Positions 36,353 through 45,128 of a stretch of 48,278 bases of DNA are shown one piece after another. The position numbers and the translations under genes were made by a program. Within the stretch, counting starts at the first letter, position 1, and each line of letters starts with the position of its first letter. Below the pieces are notes generated by a model, which saw only the letters and a program-made list of their open reading frames with translations, did not search any database and was not told where the DNA came from. Source of the stretch: an uncultured Flavobacteriaceae bacterium (lineage in GTDB: Bacteria; Bacteroidota; Bacteroidia; Flavobacteriales; Flavobacteriaceae); the NCBI GenBank assembly GCA_943788095.1, contig CALSOZ010000018.1, forward strand, positions 1 through 48,278, given 5' to 3'.

Positions 36353-38802
36353 TTGTATGATGTCATATTACCGTTTCCTTTGGAACGTAATTTTACATAT
36401 GCCATAACAGCTGCAGAAGCTCAATTTGTTAAAGCTGGATTCCGAGTGGCAGTCCCTTTTGGAAAACGTAAAGTTTACACAGGCATCGTATTTAAAATTC
36501 ATGAGCAAGCGCCCACCGCCTATGAAGCAAAATCGATTCATAGTATATTAGATAATCGCCCATTGTAAATTCGTCTCAATTTCAGTTATGGAATTGGATT
36601 TCTGGGTATTATATGTGTACCATGGGAGATGTGATGCGAGCTCGCATTGCCAAGTGTATTTTTGCTAGAAAGTGAAACTCTTATTTCATTAAATACGTCA
36701 ACTAATTTTGACCAATCATCGCTTAAGGATGATGAGTATTTGGTGTATGAAGCATTGCAACAGCAATCGAGCCTAAAAGTTGATGAAATAAATGCGATCA
36801 TCGACACCAAAAATTCGTTTCCACTTTTACAACGACTATTAGATCTAAAAGCGATTGTTGTTGAGCAAGAAGTCTTAGAAAAATACACACCAAAACTCAT
36901 TCGATGTGTTCGGATCCATTCGGATCATCAACATGATGACGCCTTACAAGAGCTTTTAAAGTCGTTAACACGTTCTGCAAAACAACGCGAAATTGTTTTG
37001 AATTACTTCGCTTTAGCGCCGCGTCATCCACAAATAAAAGTGTCGGAATTAAAAACCAAAAGCAACGCGACTTCTACACAAATTAAAGCACTCATTGATA
37101 AAAATATTTTTGAAGAGTACTTTTTTCAAACGGATCGCATTCAATTTGATGCTTCTGAAACGAGTGCTTCTAAATCCTTAAATGAGTTTCAGGAATCAGC
37201 CTTACAAGAAATTGACACCTCTTTTGAAACCTATGATATTAGTTTGTTGCATGGCGTAACCTCTTCTGGTAAAACAGAAATTTATGTCAAAAAAATTGAA
37301 GCGATCATTGCTGCAAGGAAAACAAGTTCTTTATTTAGTTCCTGAAATCGCTTTAACATCCCAATTGGTGCAGCGATTAGAACATTATTTTGGCAATCAA
37401 ATTGCGGTCTATCATTCTCGTTATTCACAAAATGAACGCCTCGAAGTTTGGAACCATGTTCTTAATGATTCAGAATCGGCCCGCGTGATTATCGGCGCGC
37501 GTTCGTCAGTCTTACTTCCTTTTAGTAATTTAGGGTTGGTCATTGTCGATGAAGAACACGAACAGTCTTACAAACAATTTGATCCAGCACCTAGATACCA
37601 TGCGAGAGATACCGCCATTGTATTGGCCTCTATATTTAAAGCTAAAACCTTATTAGGGTCGGCAACGCCAAGCATTGAAAGTTATTTTAATGCCACCAAA
37701 GAGGGTAAATATGGGTATGTCGCCCTGACACATCGTTTTAACAATGTGATGATGCCTGAAATTGAATTGGTAGATTTAAAAGATAAGTACAAGCGGAAAC
37801 AAATGATCAATCATTTTAGTGACCGTCTAATTAACGAAATTAAAGAAGCCCTAGATGCTCAATTCCAGGTTATTTTGTTTCAAAACAGACGTGGCTATTC
37901 GCCCATTGTTTCTTGCAATACTTGTGGTCATACGCCCGAATGTCCAAATTGTGATGTCAGTTTAACCTTCCATCAATACAAGCAGCAGCTAAGATGTCAT
38001 TATTGTAGTTATATCATGGCAATGCAAACGACATGTAGGGCTTGTGGAGGCGTGGAAATTGACAGTAAAGGTTTTGGAACCGAGCAAATTCAAGAAGAGA
38101 TAGAGATGTTGTTTCCAGAAGCCAAGGTAGCTCGGATGGATTTGGATACGACACGAGGTAAATATAGTTATGATCGCATTATTTCGAGTTTTGAAAACAA
38201 AGAGGTTGATATTTTGGTGGGTACCCAAATGGTCACTAAAGGACTCGATTTTAGACACGTAAAATTAGTGGGCGTTCTCAATGCAGATCAATTAATTAAT
38301 TTCCCAGATTTTAGAGCTCATGAACGAAGTTTTCAATTGTTGCAACAAGTCTCTGGTACGTGCAGGTCGAACCGATGAAAGAGGGAAAGTGATTATCCAA
38401 ACCTATAATCCTTATCATACCATCTTACAGCAAGTTTCTACTCAACGATTATGCAGTCTATGTTTAAAGAACAGTTGGACGATCGACGTATTTACAAATA
38501 TCCGCCGTATTGCCGAATTATAAAATTGACACTTAAACATAAGGATTATAATAAAGTAAACGAGGGCTCAGAATGGTTAGCAACGAGCTTGCGACATGTA
38601 TTTAAAGAAAATGTACTCGGGCCAGAATCTCCAGTAGTTTCAAGAATAAGAAATCAATATCACAAAAATATTCTACTTAAAATACCACAAAATCAGTCGC
38701 TTGTAAAAACGAAGTCCGTACTTCAAAAAATTAAGAACGAGTTTTTTAAGTACCCAAGATTATAGAGCGGTGCGGGTGCTTATTAATGTAGATAGTTATT
38801 AA
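36353..38802 (+). pseudogene. priA: Primosomal replication restart helicase PriA, frame broken
   Basis: Recognises stalled forks and reloads the replisome. The joined sequence has the N-terminal DNA-binding part (YDVILPFPLERNFTY, GFRVAVPFGKRKVYTG), the Walker A region HGVTSSGKTEIY, VDEEHEQSYKQ (DEEH box), and the zinc-binding cluster with eight cysteines (CNTCGHTPECPNCD, CHYCSY, CRACGG). GTQMVTKGLDF and VLNADQLINFPDFRAHERSF follow. Breaks lie near 36568, 37310, 38345, 38445 and 38757. Total about 816 codons, normal for the family. The start may be upstream, overlapping the YihY gene, since a TTG is the first usable codon in frame. Confidence 0.93.
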
Positions 38803-39513
38803 TTGACAATAACATCTAAAGCTTGACTCAATTGGGTTTTTCGAGTTCTACTTAATGGAAGTTTCATTTTTTCGATTTCCACACATTTACTGTCATATCG
38901 ATCCACTTTTTTCAGATTGACAATATAGGATTTATGAATTCTTAAAAATGAATTTTTTGGAAGTTCATTTTCAAAAGCTTTCATTGTTGAGAGTATGACA
39001 AAACTTTTGTCTTGGGTAATTAATTTAACGTAGTCACCAAGCGCTTCAATCCATTTAATCTCGTTGATGTATATTTTACGTTTCTTCAGATTGCTTTTTA
39101 CAAAAATATGTTCCCCGTCATCGTCCTGAAATTCTCAGCCATCTTTGCTTGTAATACGCTTTTGAGACTGCGACATCAAAACGGTTTTTAGTGGCTGGCT
39201 TTTTTAAGTAATCGATGACATTATAATCGAAAGCTTTAAATGCTTTTGAGCAATCGGCACTGATGATAATTACAAAGGGGTTGTTTTTATCAGGGCTGTT
39301 ATTATACATGTCTAATAAGTCAAACCCATCTAAAACAGGAAGATTCACTCTCCATGAAAATTAAGTGAACATGATTGTTATGGAGAAACTTTTTAGCTTC
39401 AAGCGCAGAGGAAAATTCACCATTCAACTTTAGAGAAGGGTGGAGTTTATAAGTTTTAAAGTAGCTAATCGTTGGAGCGTGTTGTCGTCAATAATTATAC
39501 AATTTAAGATCAT
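38799..39513 (-). pseudogene. LytTR-family response regulator, frame broken
   Basis: A two-domain regulator. The receiver starts MILNCIIIDDNTLQR (acidic Asp-Asp pocket) and continues with FMDVNLPVLDGFDLLD (phospho-acceptor Asp), VIIISADCSKAFKAF and NVIDYLKKPATKNRF. The DNA-binding LytTR domain follows (IKWIEALGDYVKLIT, FLRIHKSYIVNLKKVDRYD). Breaks lie near 39455, 39355 and 39150. About 238 residues when joined. No cognate histidine kinase is in the window. Its stop overlaps that of priA on the other strand (shared TTAA). Confidence 0.87.
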
Positions 39514-39625
39514 TGGATAAATTAGTCGTGATACGATTTACAATTATACGAAAATAAAACCGATTAAACTCTTAAAACTACGTTTAACGAATCAATTTTA
39601 TTTCTAATTAAAAAAGTTATTTATT

Positions 39626-39656
39626 TTGTCTAAACAAGAATTAATACTTACTTTTG
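39626..39656 (+). promoter_or_regulatory. Promoter of the rpsF-rpsR-rplI operon (-33 and -7)
   Basis: TTTTG (TTG at 39626-39628) and TACTTTTG (39649-39656) are 20 bases apart, the best match to the Bacteroidota promoter in the window. Predicted leader about 27 nt. Confidence 0.75.
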
Positions 39657-39688
39657 CAGCCATTTTAAACAAATAATTATACAAATTT

Positions 39689-40024
39689 ATGAATCATTAC
39701 GAAACTGTTTTCATCTTGAATCCCGTTTTATCTGACGACAGATAAAGGAAACAGTAAAGAAATACGAAGATTTTCTTGTTTCTAAAGGTGCAAAGATGGT
39801 ATCGAAAGAAGATTGGGGGCTAAAAAATTAGCTTATCCAATCCAAAACAAAAAAAGTGGATTTTACCACTTATTTGAATTCACTGCTGATGGAGAAGCCA
39901 TAGACCCTTTAGAAGTAGAATTTAGACGTGACGAGCGTTTTATGCGTTATCTAACTGTTAACTTAGATAAGCATGCTGTGCTTGGGCTGAAAGAAGAAGA
40001 GTTAAACTTAAAGAAAAAGCGTAA
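39689..40024 (+). pseudogene. rpsF: 30S ribosomal protein S6, frame broken
   Basis: S6 binds S18 on the platform of the small subunit. MNHYETVFILNPVLSDD and ETVKKYEDFLVSKGAKM are separated by an indel near 39740. Another break near 39817 precedes KLAYPIQNKKSGFYHLFEFT and RRDERFMRYLTVNLDKHAV. A third near 39983 precedes the basic end (WAERRRVKLKEKA). Joined, it is about 112 residues with the S6 fold signature. It is first gene of the canonical S6-S18-L9 operon. The gene is essential or nearly so, so the breaks are presumably errors. Confidence 0.93.
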
Positions 40025-40026
40025 TT

Positions 40027-40320
40027 ATGTCTATAGAACAACAAGCCAAAGGAAAAAAAGATGGTGAAATCAGATATTTAACCCCTTGAATATTGACACC
40101 AACAAAGCAAAGAAATACTGTCGTTTCAAAAAATCAGGTATCAAGTATATCGATTATAAAGATCCAGATTTTTTAATGAAATTTGTAAACGAGCAAGGTA
40201 AGATTATTACCAAGACGTTTAACAGGAACTTCATTAAAGTATCAAAGAAAAGTGTCTGTAGCTGTCAAAAGAGCACGTCATTTAGCCTTGATGCCTTATG
40301 TAGCCGATTTATTGAAATAA
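40027..40320 (+). pseudogene. rpsR: 30S ribosomal protein S18, frame broken
   Basis: Begins MSIEQQAKGKKDGEIRYLTP two bases after the S6 stop. After one missing base near 40086 it continues NIDTNKAKKYCRFKKSGIKY and [18 protein letters not shown]. After a second break near 40204 it ends [20 protein letters not shown] and [15 protein letters not shown]. About 98 residues, with the S18 RRLTGTS and YQRK motifs present across the frames. Confidence 0.92.
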
Positions 40321-40332
40321 AACAGCATAACT

Positions 40333-40778
40333 ATGGAACTTATATTAAAACAAGACGTAGAAGGATTTGGGTTTAAAGACGATGTTGTAACAGTTAAAAA
40401 CGGTTATGGTAGAAATTATTTAATTCCGTCAAGGCCATTGCGTATGCTACCCTATCTGCTAGAAAAGTATTAGCTGAAAACTTAAAGCAACGTGCTTCAA
40501 AGAAAAGAAAATTAGTTGATGAAGCCAAGCTAATTGCAGACGACTTAAAGCATTAGAAATCAAAATTGCAGCAAAAGTTGGTGAGGGAGATAAATTATTT
40601 GGATCTGTAATAATGCTGATTTGCTGCAGCTTTAGAAAAAGCTGGACATGCAATTGACAAGAAATTCATTACTGTTACAGGTGGTAAGTAAAACGTCTTG
40701 GTAAATACGAATGCTAAAATTCGTCTTCACAGTGATGTAGCAGTTGAGTTACCTTTTGAAATTATAGCGGGGAAATAA
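40333..40778 (+). pseudogene. rplI: 50S ribosomal protein L9, frame broken
   Basis: [19 protein letters not shown] and [12 protein letters not shown] form the N-terminal RNA-binding domain of L9. Breaks near 40430 and further on separate [38 protein letters not shown] and the C-terminal KRLGKYNAKIRLHSDVAVEL and PFEIIAGK. About 149 residues when joined. Last gene of the operon; a strong terminator follows. Confidence 0.92.
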
Positions 40779-40811
40779 AAATCTTTGCCCTCAAAATTCA
40801 TTTTTACTAGA

Positions 40812-40837
40812 GCCTATACAAATGTATAGGCTTTTTT
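40812..40837 (+). terminator. Intrinsic terminator of the rpsF-rpsR-rplI operon
   Basis: GCCTATAC and GTATAGGC form a perfect 8-bp stem with an AAAT loop followed by TTTTTT. Confidence 0.9.
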
Positions 40838-40840
40838 ATT

Positions 40841-40939
40841 TTTTTAGAGTTTGATACTAATCAAATTGAAGTATTCGCATACGATTCTAGTTTAGCCTCT
40901 GGATGGCAAATGCAATTTGGATTACACTATATCTTCTAA
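40841..40939 (+). pseudogene. Orphan C-terminal fragment of an outer-membrane beta-barrel protein
   Basis: A frame with no start codon directly after the L9 terminator ends in ASGWQMQFGLHYIF and a stop. The alternating polar/hydrophobic final strand ending in an aromatic Phe is the signature of a beta-barrel C-terminus. Nothing upstream belongs to it: the preceding bases are the terminator. It looks like the last strands of a lost porin-like gene, or an assembly join. Either way it is not functional as it stands. Confidence 0.5.
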
Positions 40940-40960
40940 TGATAATTCAATCTTATTTTA

Positions 40961-40968
40961 TAAATTTG
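40961..40968 (+). promoter_or_regulatory. Promoter -7 element of the DUF6495-hisS unit
   Basis: TAAATTTG matches TAnnTTTG and ends 35 bases before the DUF6495 ATG; leader about 30 nt. Confidence 0.5.
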
Positions 40969-41003
40969 CCCCCTATTATTAGAGCGCATTTTTTTTATAC
41001 AGC

Positions 41004-41474
41004 ATGAAATATACAAGACTTACAAAAGAACAGTTGGAGGAATTAAACCAAGAGTTTATCAATTTTTTAGCAACACAATCCATCACGGCAGATGAATGGA
41101 AAGAAATCAAGGAACAAAAGCCCGAAGTGGCAGAAGAAGAATTGGATATTTTTAGCGATTTGGTTTGGGAAGGCGTGTTGTCAAAAGTGGAATATCTAGA
41201 AAATATAGCGCCGCAGCACATGTATCTATTTAAAGTCGATGGATCACAGTTGCGATTGATTGGTCTGAAAATAAAGAAAGCAGACATTGATTTGACTACT
41301 AAAGATGGATTTTCTTGGTTAAGAGAAAATTTGATGTCTGACGAAGTCGAATTGTTCAATGCGGATAAAACGCTTGAAGCCGATAAAAACATCAAACTAT
41401 TTGAACTCATCGTCCAAGGATCTAACATTACAAAAGGTAATCTTTACAAGTATTTAGAAGATCTAATTGGATAG
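41004..41474 (+). CDS. DUF6495 family protein
   Basis: A 156-residue cytoplasmic protein starting MKYTRLTKEQLEELNQEFIN, the pattern of DUF6495, a Bacteroidota family without assigned function. It has an N-terminal helical pair (EQLEELNQEFINFLATQSIT, DEWKEIKEQKPEVAEEEL) and a central mixed alpha/beta part (YLFKVDGSQLRLIGLKIKKA). Near the C-terminus is LFELIVQGSNITKGNLYKYL. Intact, unlike its upstream neighbours. It lies 40 bases before hisS without a terminator, so the two are probably co-transcribed. Confidence 0.85.
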   Translation: MKYTRLTKEQLEELNQEFINFLATQSITADEWKEIKEQKPEVAEEELDIFSDLVWEGVLSKVEYLENIAPQHMYLFKVDGSQLRLIGLKIKKADIDLTTKDGFSWLRENLMSDEVELFNADKTLEADKNIKLFELIVQGSNITKGNLYKYLEDLIG

Positions 41475-41514
41475 CTTCACAAAAAGAGAGATATTTGTTA
41501 ATTAAAGCATCACC

Positions 41515-42885
41515 ATGGTATCTAAACCACGCATATCGAAAGGAACGAGAGATTTTTCTCCTAAGCAGTTGGCAAATCGCGACTACATTTTTAGTACCAT
41601 TAAATCAAATTTTAAGAAATTTGGATTCCAACCTATTGAAACGCCTAGTTTTGAGTTGGCGGAAACCTTATTAGGAAAATACGGAGAAGAAGGCGATCGC
41701 CTCATTTTTAAGATTTTAAACTCAGGAGATAAAGTCAAAAAAGCCGATTTACAAGCGCTTGAAGAAGGCAACTTAGCACGCTTTTCAAATTCACTCACCG
41801 AAAAAGCACTGCGTTACGATTTGACTGTGCCTTTTGCTCGCTATGTCGCTCAATACCAAAACGACATTGTATTTCCATTCAAACGCTATCAAATTCAACC
41901 CGTTTGGCGGGCCGATCGTCCTCAAAAAGGACGCTTTCAAGAATTTTATCAGTGTGATGCGGATGTGGTCGGCTCCAAATCCTTATGGCAAGAAATAGAA
42001 TTCATTCAATTATATGATGCCGTTTTTTCAGATTTAAACCTTGACGGTGTCACCATAAAAATAAACAACAGAAAAATACTGGCTGGCATCGCCGAATTGA
42101 TTGGGGCTCAAGACAAGCTCATCGATTTTACGGTCGCTTTGGATAAGCTCGATAAAATAGGAGCGGAGAAAGTCAAAGAAGAGATGCTCAATAAAGGCAT
42201 TGCTGCGGAAGGCATTTCTAAACTCGAACCTCTTTTTAATTTGACAGGCGATTTCTCAGAACAATTACAATCCTTAAAATCAATTTTAAGCACTTCTACG
42301 GAAGGCATAATAGGCGTAGAAGAACTAGAATTCATCGCGTTGTCTGTGGCTGCATTAGGACTTAAAACGGCTCGCTTACAAATGGATGTCACCTTAGCGC
42401 GCGGTCTTAATTATTACACAGGCGCAATCTTTGAAGTGGCTGCTCCAGATTCTGTACAAATGGGATCTATTGGAGGTGGCGGTCGTTACGACGATTTGAC
42501 CGGCATTTTCGGTCTCAAAGACGTGAGTGGAGTAGGCATTAGTTTTGGATTGGACCGAATTTATTTGGTTTTGGAAGAATTAAACTTATTTCCAACAGAC
42601 CAAACCCAATCGACCAAAGTGCTTTTTATCAATTTTGGAACTTCAGAAAGTTTGTACAGCCTAAAAGCGATTACAGCTCTACGTTCAAAATCTCTTGCCA
42701 CCGAATTATATCCGGATGCTGCGAAGTTAAAAAAGCAAATGATGTACTGCAACAAGCGCGAAATTCCTTTTGTTGTAATGGTTGGCGAATCAGAAATGGA
42801 ACAGAACAAATACTTGCTTAAAGATATGAATTCTGGGGAGCAACAACTATTGTCTCTTGAAGAACTTATGCAAGTGGTTTCTTAA
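41515..42885 (+). CDS. hisS: Histidine--tRNA ligase
   Basis: A class II aminoacyl-tRNA synthetase, charging tRNA-His in the cytoplasm. The 456-residue protein has motif 1 region GFQPIETPSFELAE, motif 2 FQEFYQCDADVVG, the histidine-specific ARGLNYYTGAIFEV and GGGGRYDDL, and motif 3 GVGISFGLDRIYLVL. The C-terminal anticodon-binding domain is at about 370-456. The frame is complete and in the usual size range, an undamaged island between broken genes. It converges with the tRNA-Met gene. Confidence 0.97.
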   Translation: MVSKPRISKGTRDFSPKQLANRDYIFSTIKSNFKKFGFQPIETPSFELAETLLGKYGEEGDRLIFKILNSGDKVKKADLQALEEGNLARFSNSLTEKALRYDLTVPFARYVAQYQNDIVFPFKRYQIQPVWRADRPQKGRFQEFYQCDADVVGSKSLWQEIEFIQLYDAVFSDLNLDGVTIKINNRKILAGIAELIGAQDKLIDFTVALDKLDKIGAEKVKEEMLNKGIAAEGISKLEPLFNLTGDFSEQLQSLKSILSTSTEGIIGVEELEFIALSVAALGLKTARLQMDVTLARGLNYYTGAIFEVAAPDSVQMGSIGGGGRYDDLTGIFGLKDVSGVGISFGLDRIYLVLEELNLFPTDQTQSTKVLFINFGTSESLYSLKAITALRSKSLATELYPDAAKLKKQMMYCNKREIPFVVMVGESEMEQNKYLLKDMNSGEQQLLSLEELMQVVS

Positions 42886-42892
42886 AAATTCT

Positions 42893-42930
42893 CAAAAAAA
42901 AAAAAAGACTCTCACATTACTGTGAAAGTC
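42893..42930 (-). terminator. Intrinsic terminator after tRNA-Met
   Basis: GACT-C-TCACA pairs with TGTGA-A-AGTC around TTAC (42907-42930, one mismatch). On the minus strand it is followed by a run of about 13 T. It may also stop hisS transcripts, though the T-run on that side is short. Confidence 0.8.
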
Positions 42931-42944
42931 CTTTTAAAATCTTG

Positions 42945-43019
42945 TAGCGAGAGCGCGGGCACGATCCCGCGACCTCCGGGTTATGAATCCGACGCTCTAA
43001 CCAGCTGAGCTACCTCGCC
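42945..43019 (-). tRNA. tRNA-Met (CAT anticodon)
   Basis: Cloverleaf on the minus strand: acceptor GGCGAGG, TA at positions 8-9, D-arm GCTC...GAGC, and anticodon loop TTCATAA giving CAT. The acceptor 3' arm is TCTCGCT with discriminator A; CCA is not encoded. The anticodon CAT could belong to elongator Met, initiator or a lysidine-modified Ile tRNA. The first pair is G-U and there is no C1-A72 mismatch, which fits an elongator-like tRNA. The T-arm is irregular: CGCGGG/CCCGCG around ATCGTG, one base longer than usual in total and lacking TTC. Confidence 0.85.
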
Positions 43020-43033
43020 ATAATTTAGGGCTG

Positions 43034-43064
43034 CAAATATAAAAACAAATATTAAGCATCACAA
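43034..43064 (-). promoter_or_regulatory. Promoter of tRNA-Met (-33 and -7)
   Basis: On the minus strand TTG (43062-43064) and TATATTTG (43034-43041) are 20 bases apart, a full Bacteroidota promoter. The -7 element ends 14 bases before the mature tRNA 5' end. Confidence 0.75.
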
Positions 43065-43139
43065 GTAAATACTAAAAAAAATTAAATTTTATCACTTATC
43101 AATTAATGTATATATTGGATACATAAATTTTAAATATCA

Positions 43140-43525
43140 ATGGAGCGATAAAATTAAATTTGAAATAGAATTCCCTATTCAAGCTTCTCCTCAATTGTTA
43201 TATCAATATATATCGACGCCCTCAGGTTTATCTGAATGGTTTGCAGATAATGTAAATTCTAGAGGAGAATTATTTACTTTTATTTGGGATGATCAGAAGA
43301 GGAAGCAAAATTGTTAATAAAAAAACTGGTGAACGTGTAAATTCAGATGGCTTGGATGAGGATGAAGATCATCTGTTATTTTGAAATTAGAATTCAAGTT
43401 GATGAAATTACAAAAGATGTATCGTTAATGGTTACTGATTTTGCCGAAGAAGATGAAGTTGAAGAATCAAAATGCTTTGGGACAATCAAATTTCTAGTCT
43501 TAAGCAAGTATTAGGCTCTTCCTAA
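43140..43525 (+). pseudogene. START-like domain protein, frame broken
   Basis: Allowing for an extra G at the start (ATGGAGC for ATGAGC) the joined frames read SDKIKFEIEFPIQASPQLLY, QYISTPSGLSEWFADNV and SRGELFTFIWD. An acidic middle and QVDEITKDVSLMVTDFAEED follow, ending LKQVLGSS. This is the small START-like (SRPBCC/AHSA1-related) protein of Bacteroidota, about 128 residues, a hydrophobic-pocket fold with no assigned ligand. Breaks lie near 43142, 43300, 43345, 43370 and 43470. Confidence 0.8.
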
Positions 43526-43546
43526 CTTATAATATATATTTTAAAT

Positions 43547-43554
43547 TATATTTG
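43547..43554 (+). promoter_or_regulatory. Promoter -7 element of the class IV aminotransferase gene
   Basis: TATATTTG matches TAnnTTTG and ends 25 bases before the ATG; predicted leader about 20 nt. Confidence 0.5.
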
Positions 43555-43579
43555 TCCCGTTCAATTCAGGACTTTTTTT

Positions 43580-44418
43580 ATGATAAATTTTAACGGAATA
43601 CTTTTAGAAAACAACAATATTATCGAACTCAAAATAGAGGCTATGCTTATGGTGATGCCCTTTTTGAAACTATAAAAGTATGAATGGTAAAATCTTGTTT
43701 TGGGAAGATCATTATTTTAGGTTAATGGCTTCTATGCGTATTATGCGTATGGAAATACCAATGAACTTTACCATGGAATTTTTAGAAGCTCAAATTCTAG
43801 AAACATTAGAACGCTAATCATTATCTAATATCATTCATTCAGAGTTAAATTACAGGTGCATAGAAACGATGGAGGTTTATATACACCTAATACAAACGAT
43901 GTCAACTATTTCATATCACACTGCTCTTTAGAAACGATTTATATTTATTAAATGACGCAGATCTATGAAGTCGATTTATTTAAAGATTATTATGTATCTC
44001 CTAGCTTTTATCAACCTTAAAAACCAATAATAAAGCATTAAACGTTGTAGGAAGCATTTACGCCAAAGAAAATCAGTTTAATAACTGTTTGTTATTAAAC
44101 ACAACAAACAGCGTTGTTGAAGCTCTTAATGGGAATGTGTTTTTAGTAAAAGGAAACACCATTAAAACACCGCCATTAGATGATGGCTGTTTAAAGGAGT
44201 TATGCGAACACAACTTCTTAAATTATTAAAGCATTCCCAGAATTATGAATTGTTAGAAGCATCTATATCGCCTTTTGAAATTCAAAAAGCAGACGAATTG
44301 TTTATTACCAATGTGATTCAAGGAATACAACCAATTACAAGTATAGAAAAAAGGTATTTGTCTAACGTGAGTCTAAACTATTACTTCAAAATTAAATATG
44401 AAAATAAGATTGACTTAG
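43580..44418 (+). pseudogene. Aminotransferase class IV, frame broken
   Basis: Joined frames give MINFNGILLENNNII, then RGYAYGDALFETIKVMNGKI (the fold-type IV opening), FWEDHYFRLMASMRIMRMEI, NGGLYTPNTNDV-like and FKDYYVSPS. ALNVVGSIYAKENQ, LLLNTTNSVVEALNGNVFLV, LDDGCLKGVMR and ELFITNVIQGIQPI follow. About 280 residues. The class covers branched-chain aminotransferase, D-amino-acid aminotransferase and 4-amino-4-deoxychorismate lyase, which I cannot separate here. Breaks lie near 43622, 43678, 43817, 43848, 43925, 44013, 44199, 44343 and 44385. The stop overlaps yqgE tail-to-tail (TTAG). Confidence 0.82.
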
Positions 44419-44973
44419 TTGTAACTTGGATTTTCTGGTGCATTGGACCAAATGCTATACGTCGCCACCAAGTTCTAGCATTTTTTCTTTCCAAAACGTT
44501 TGCATATTCTTTTTCTATAATACTTTTTGTGACTATTTTCGGTTACAACCCAAGAATTAGCCTTTAGTTCTGTTTCTAATTGAGTTGTTTCCCATCCAGA
44601 ATATCCAAGAAAAAATCGAATATCAGTTTTTTAATTTATTCTGATGAATCAATTCAGTGCACTTTCTAAAATCTCCTCCCCAATAAATCCCTAAGAAATT
44701 TCTATACTGTTTGGGATTAATTCGGAATTCTTATGAATAAAATACAGATTGTCTTGTTCTACAGGACCACCATTATAAACTTTAAATGGACTCTCTATTT
44801 CAGGAATTAAATCTTAATGTGTAATTCTAAGGGTTTGTTTAAGAATAAAACCTATAGAGCCTTCCTGTGTGGTCTGCAATAATACTAATAGAGCGATTAA
44901 AAGACATATCGCCAATAATAGAGGGTTCTGCAATTAATAAATTACCTTTTTTTAAATTGATATTTGATATCAT
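44415..44973 (-). pseudogene. yqgE: YqgE/AlgH family protein, frame broken
   Basis: Joined minus-strand frames read MISNINLKKGNLLIAEPSII, GDMSFNRSI, EGSIGFILNKP-like, IESPFKVYNGGPVEQDNLYF, GIYWGGDF, RFFLGYSGWETTQLETEL, NSWVV and a terminal WSNAPENPSYN. These are the conserved YqgE/AlgH blocks (about 185 residues). The family was first linked to alginate regulation, but its biochemical role is unclear. Several indels and at least two in-frame stops break it. It converges with the aminotransferase gene and shares four bases with it. Confidence 0.83.
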
Positions 44974-45128
44974 ATCTGCTAAATTTCATATTAAATATAG
45001 GAAATTTATTTTAAATTTAAAAATTCAATTCTAAATAAAGTTAATAGATCTCTTTTTTTATCTCAAGTATTTTTGTGGTTTTTGATCATCTTAATTAGAC
45101 ACATCTCCTTTTTTTATCACTAATGCAG

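Noticed and set aside
39118-39348. A stand-alone 76-residue receiver-like protein
   Set aside because: It is the middle part of the LytTR response regulator; the N-terminal and DNA-binding parts lie directly on either side in other frames.
26765-44973. Programmed frameshifting or reductive genome decay as an explanation for the broken genes
   Set aside because: The breaks have no common slippery-site context, fall at arbitrary places and hit essential genes several times each, while genes in the adjacent 13-26 kb are clean.
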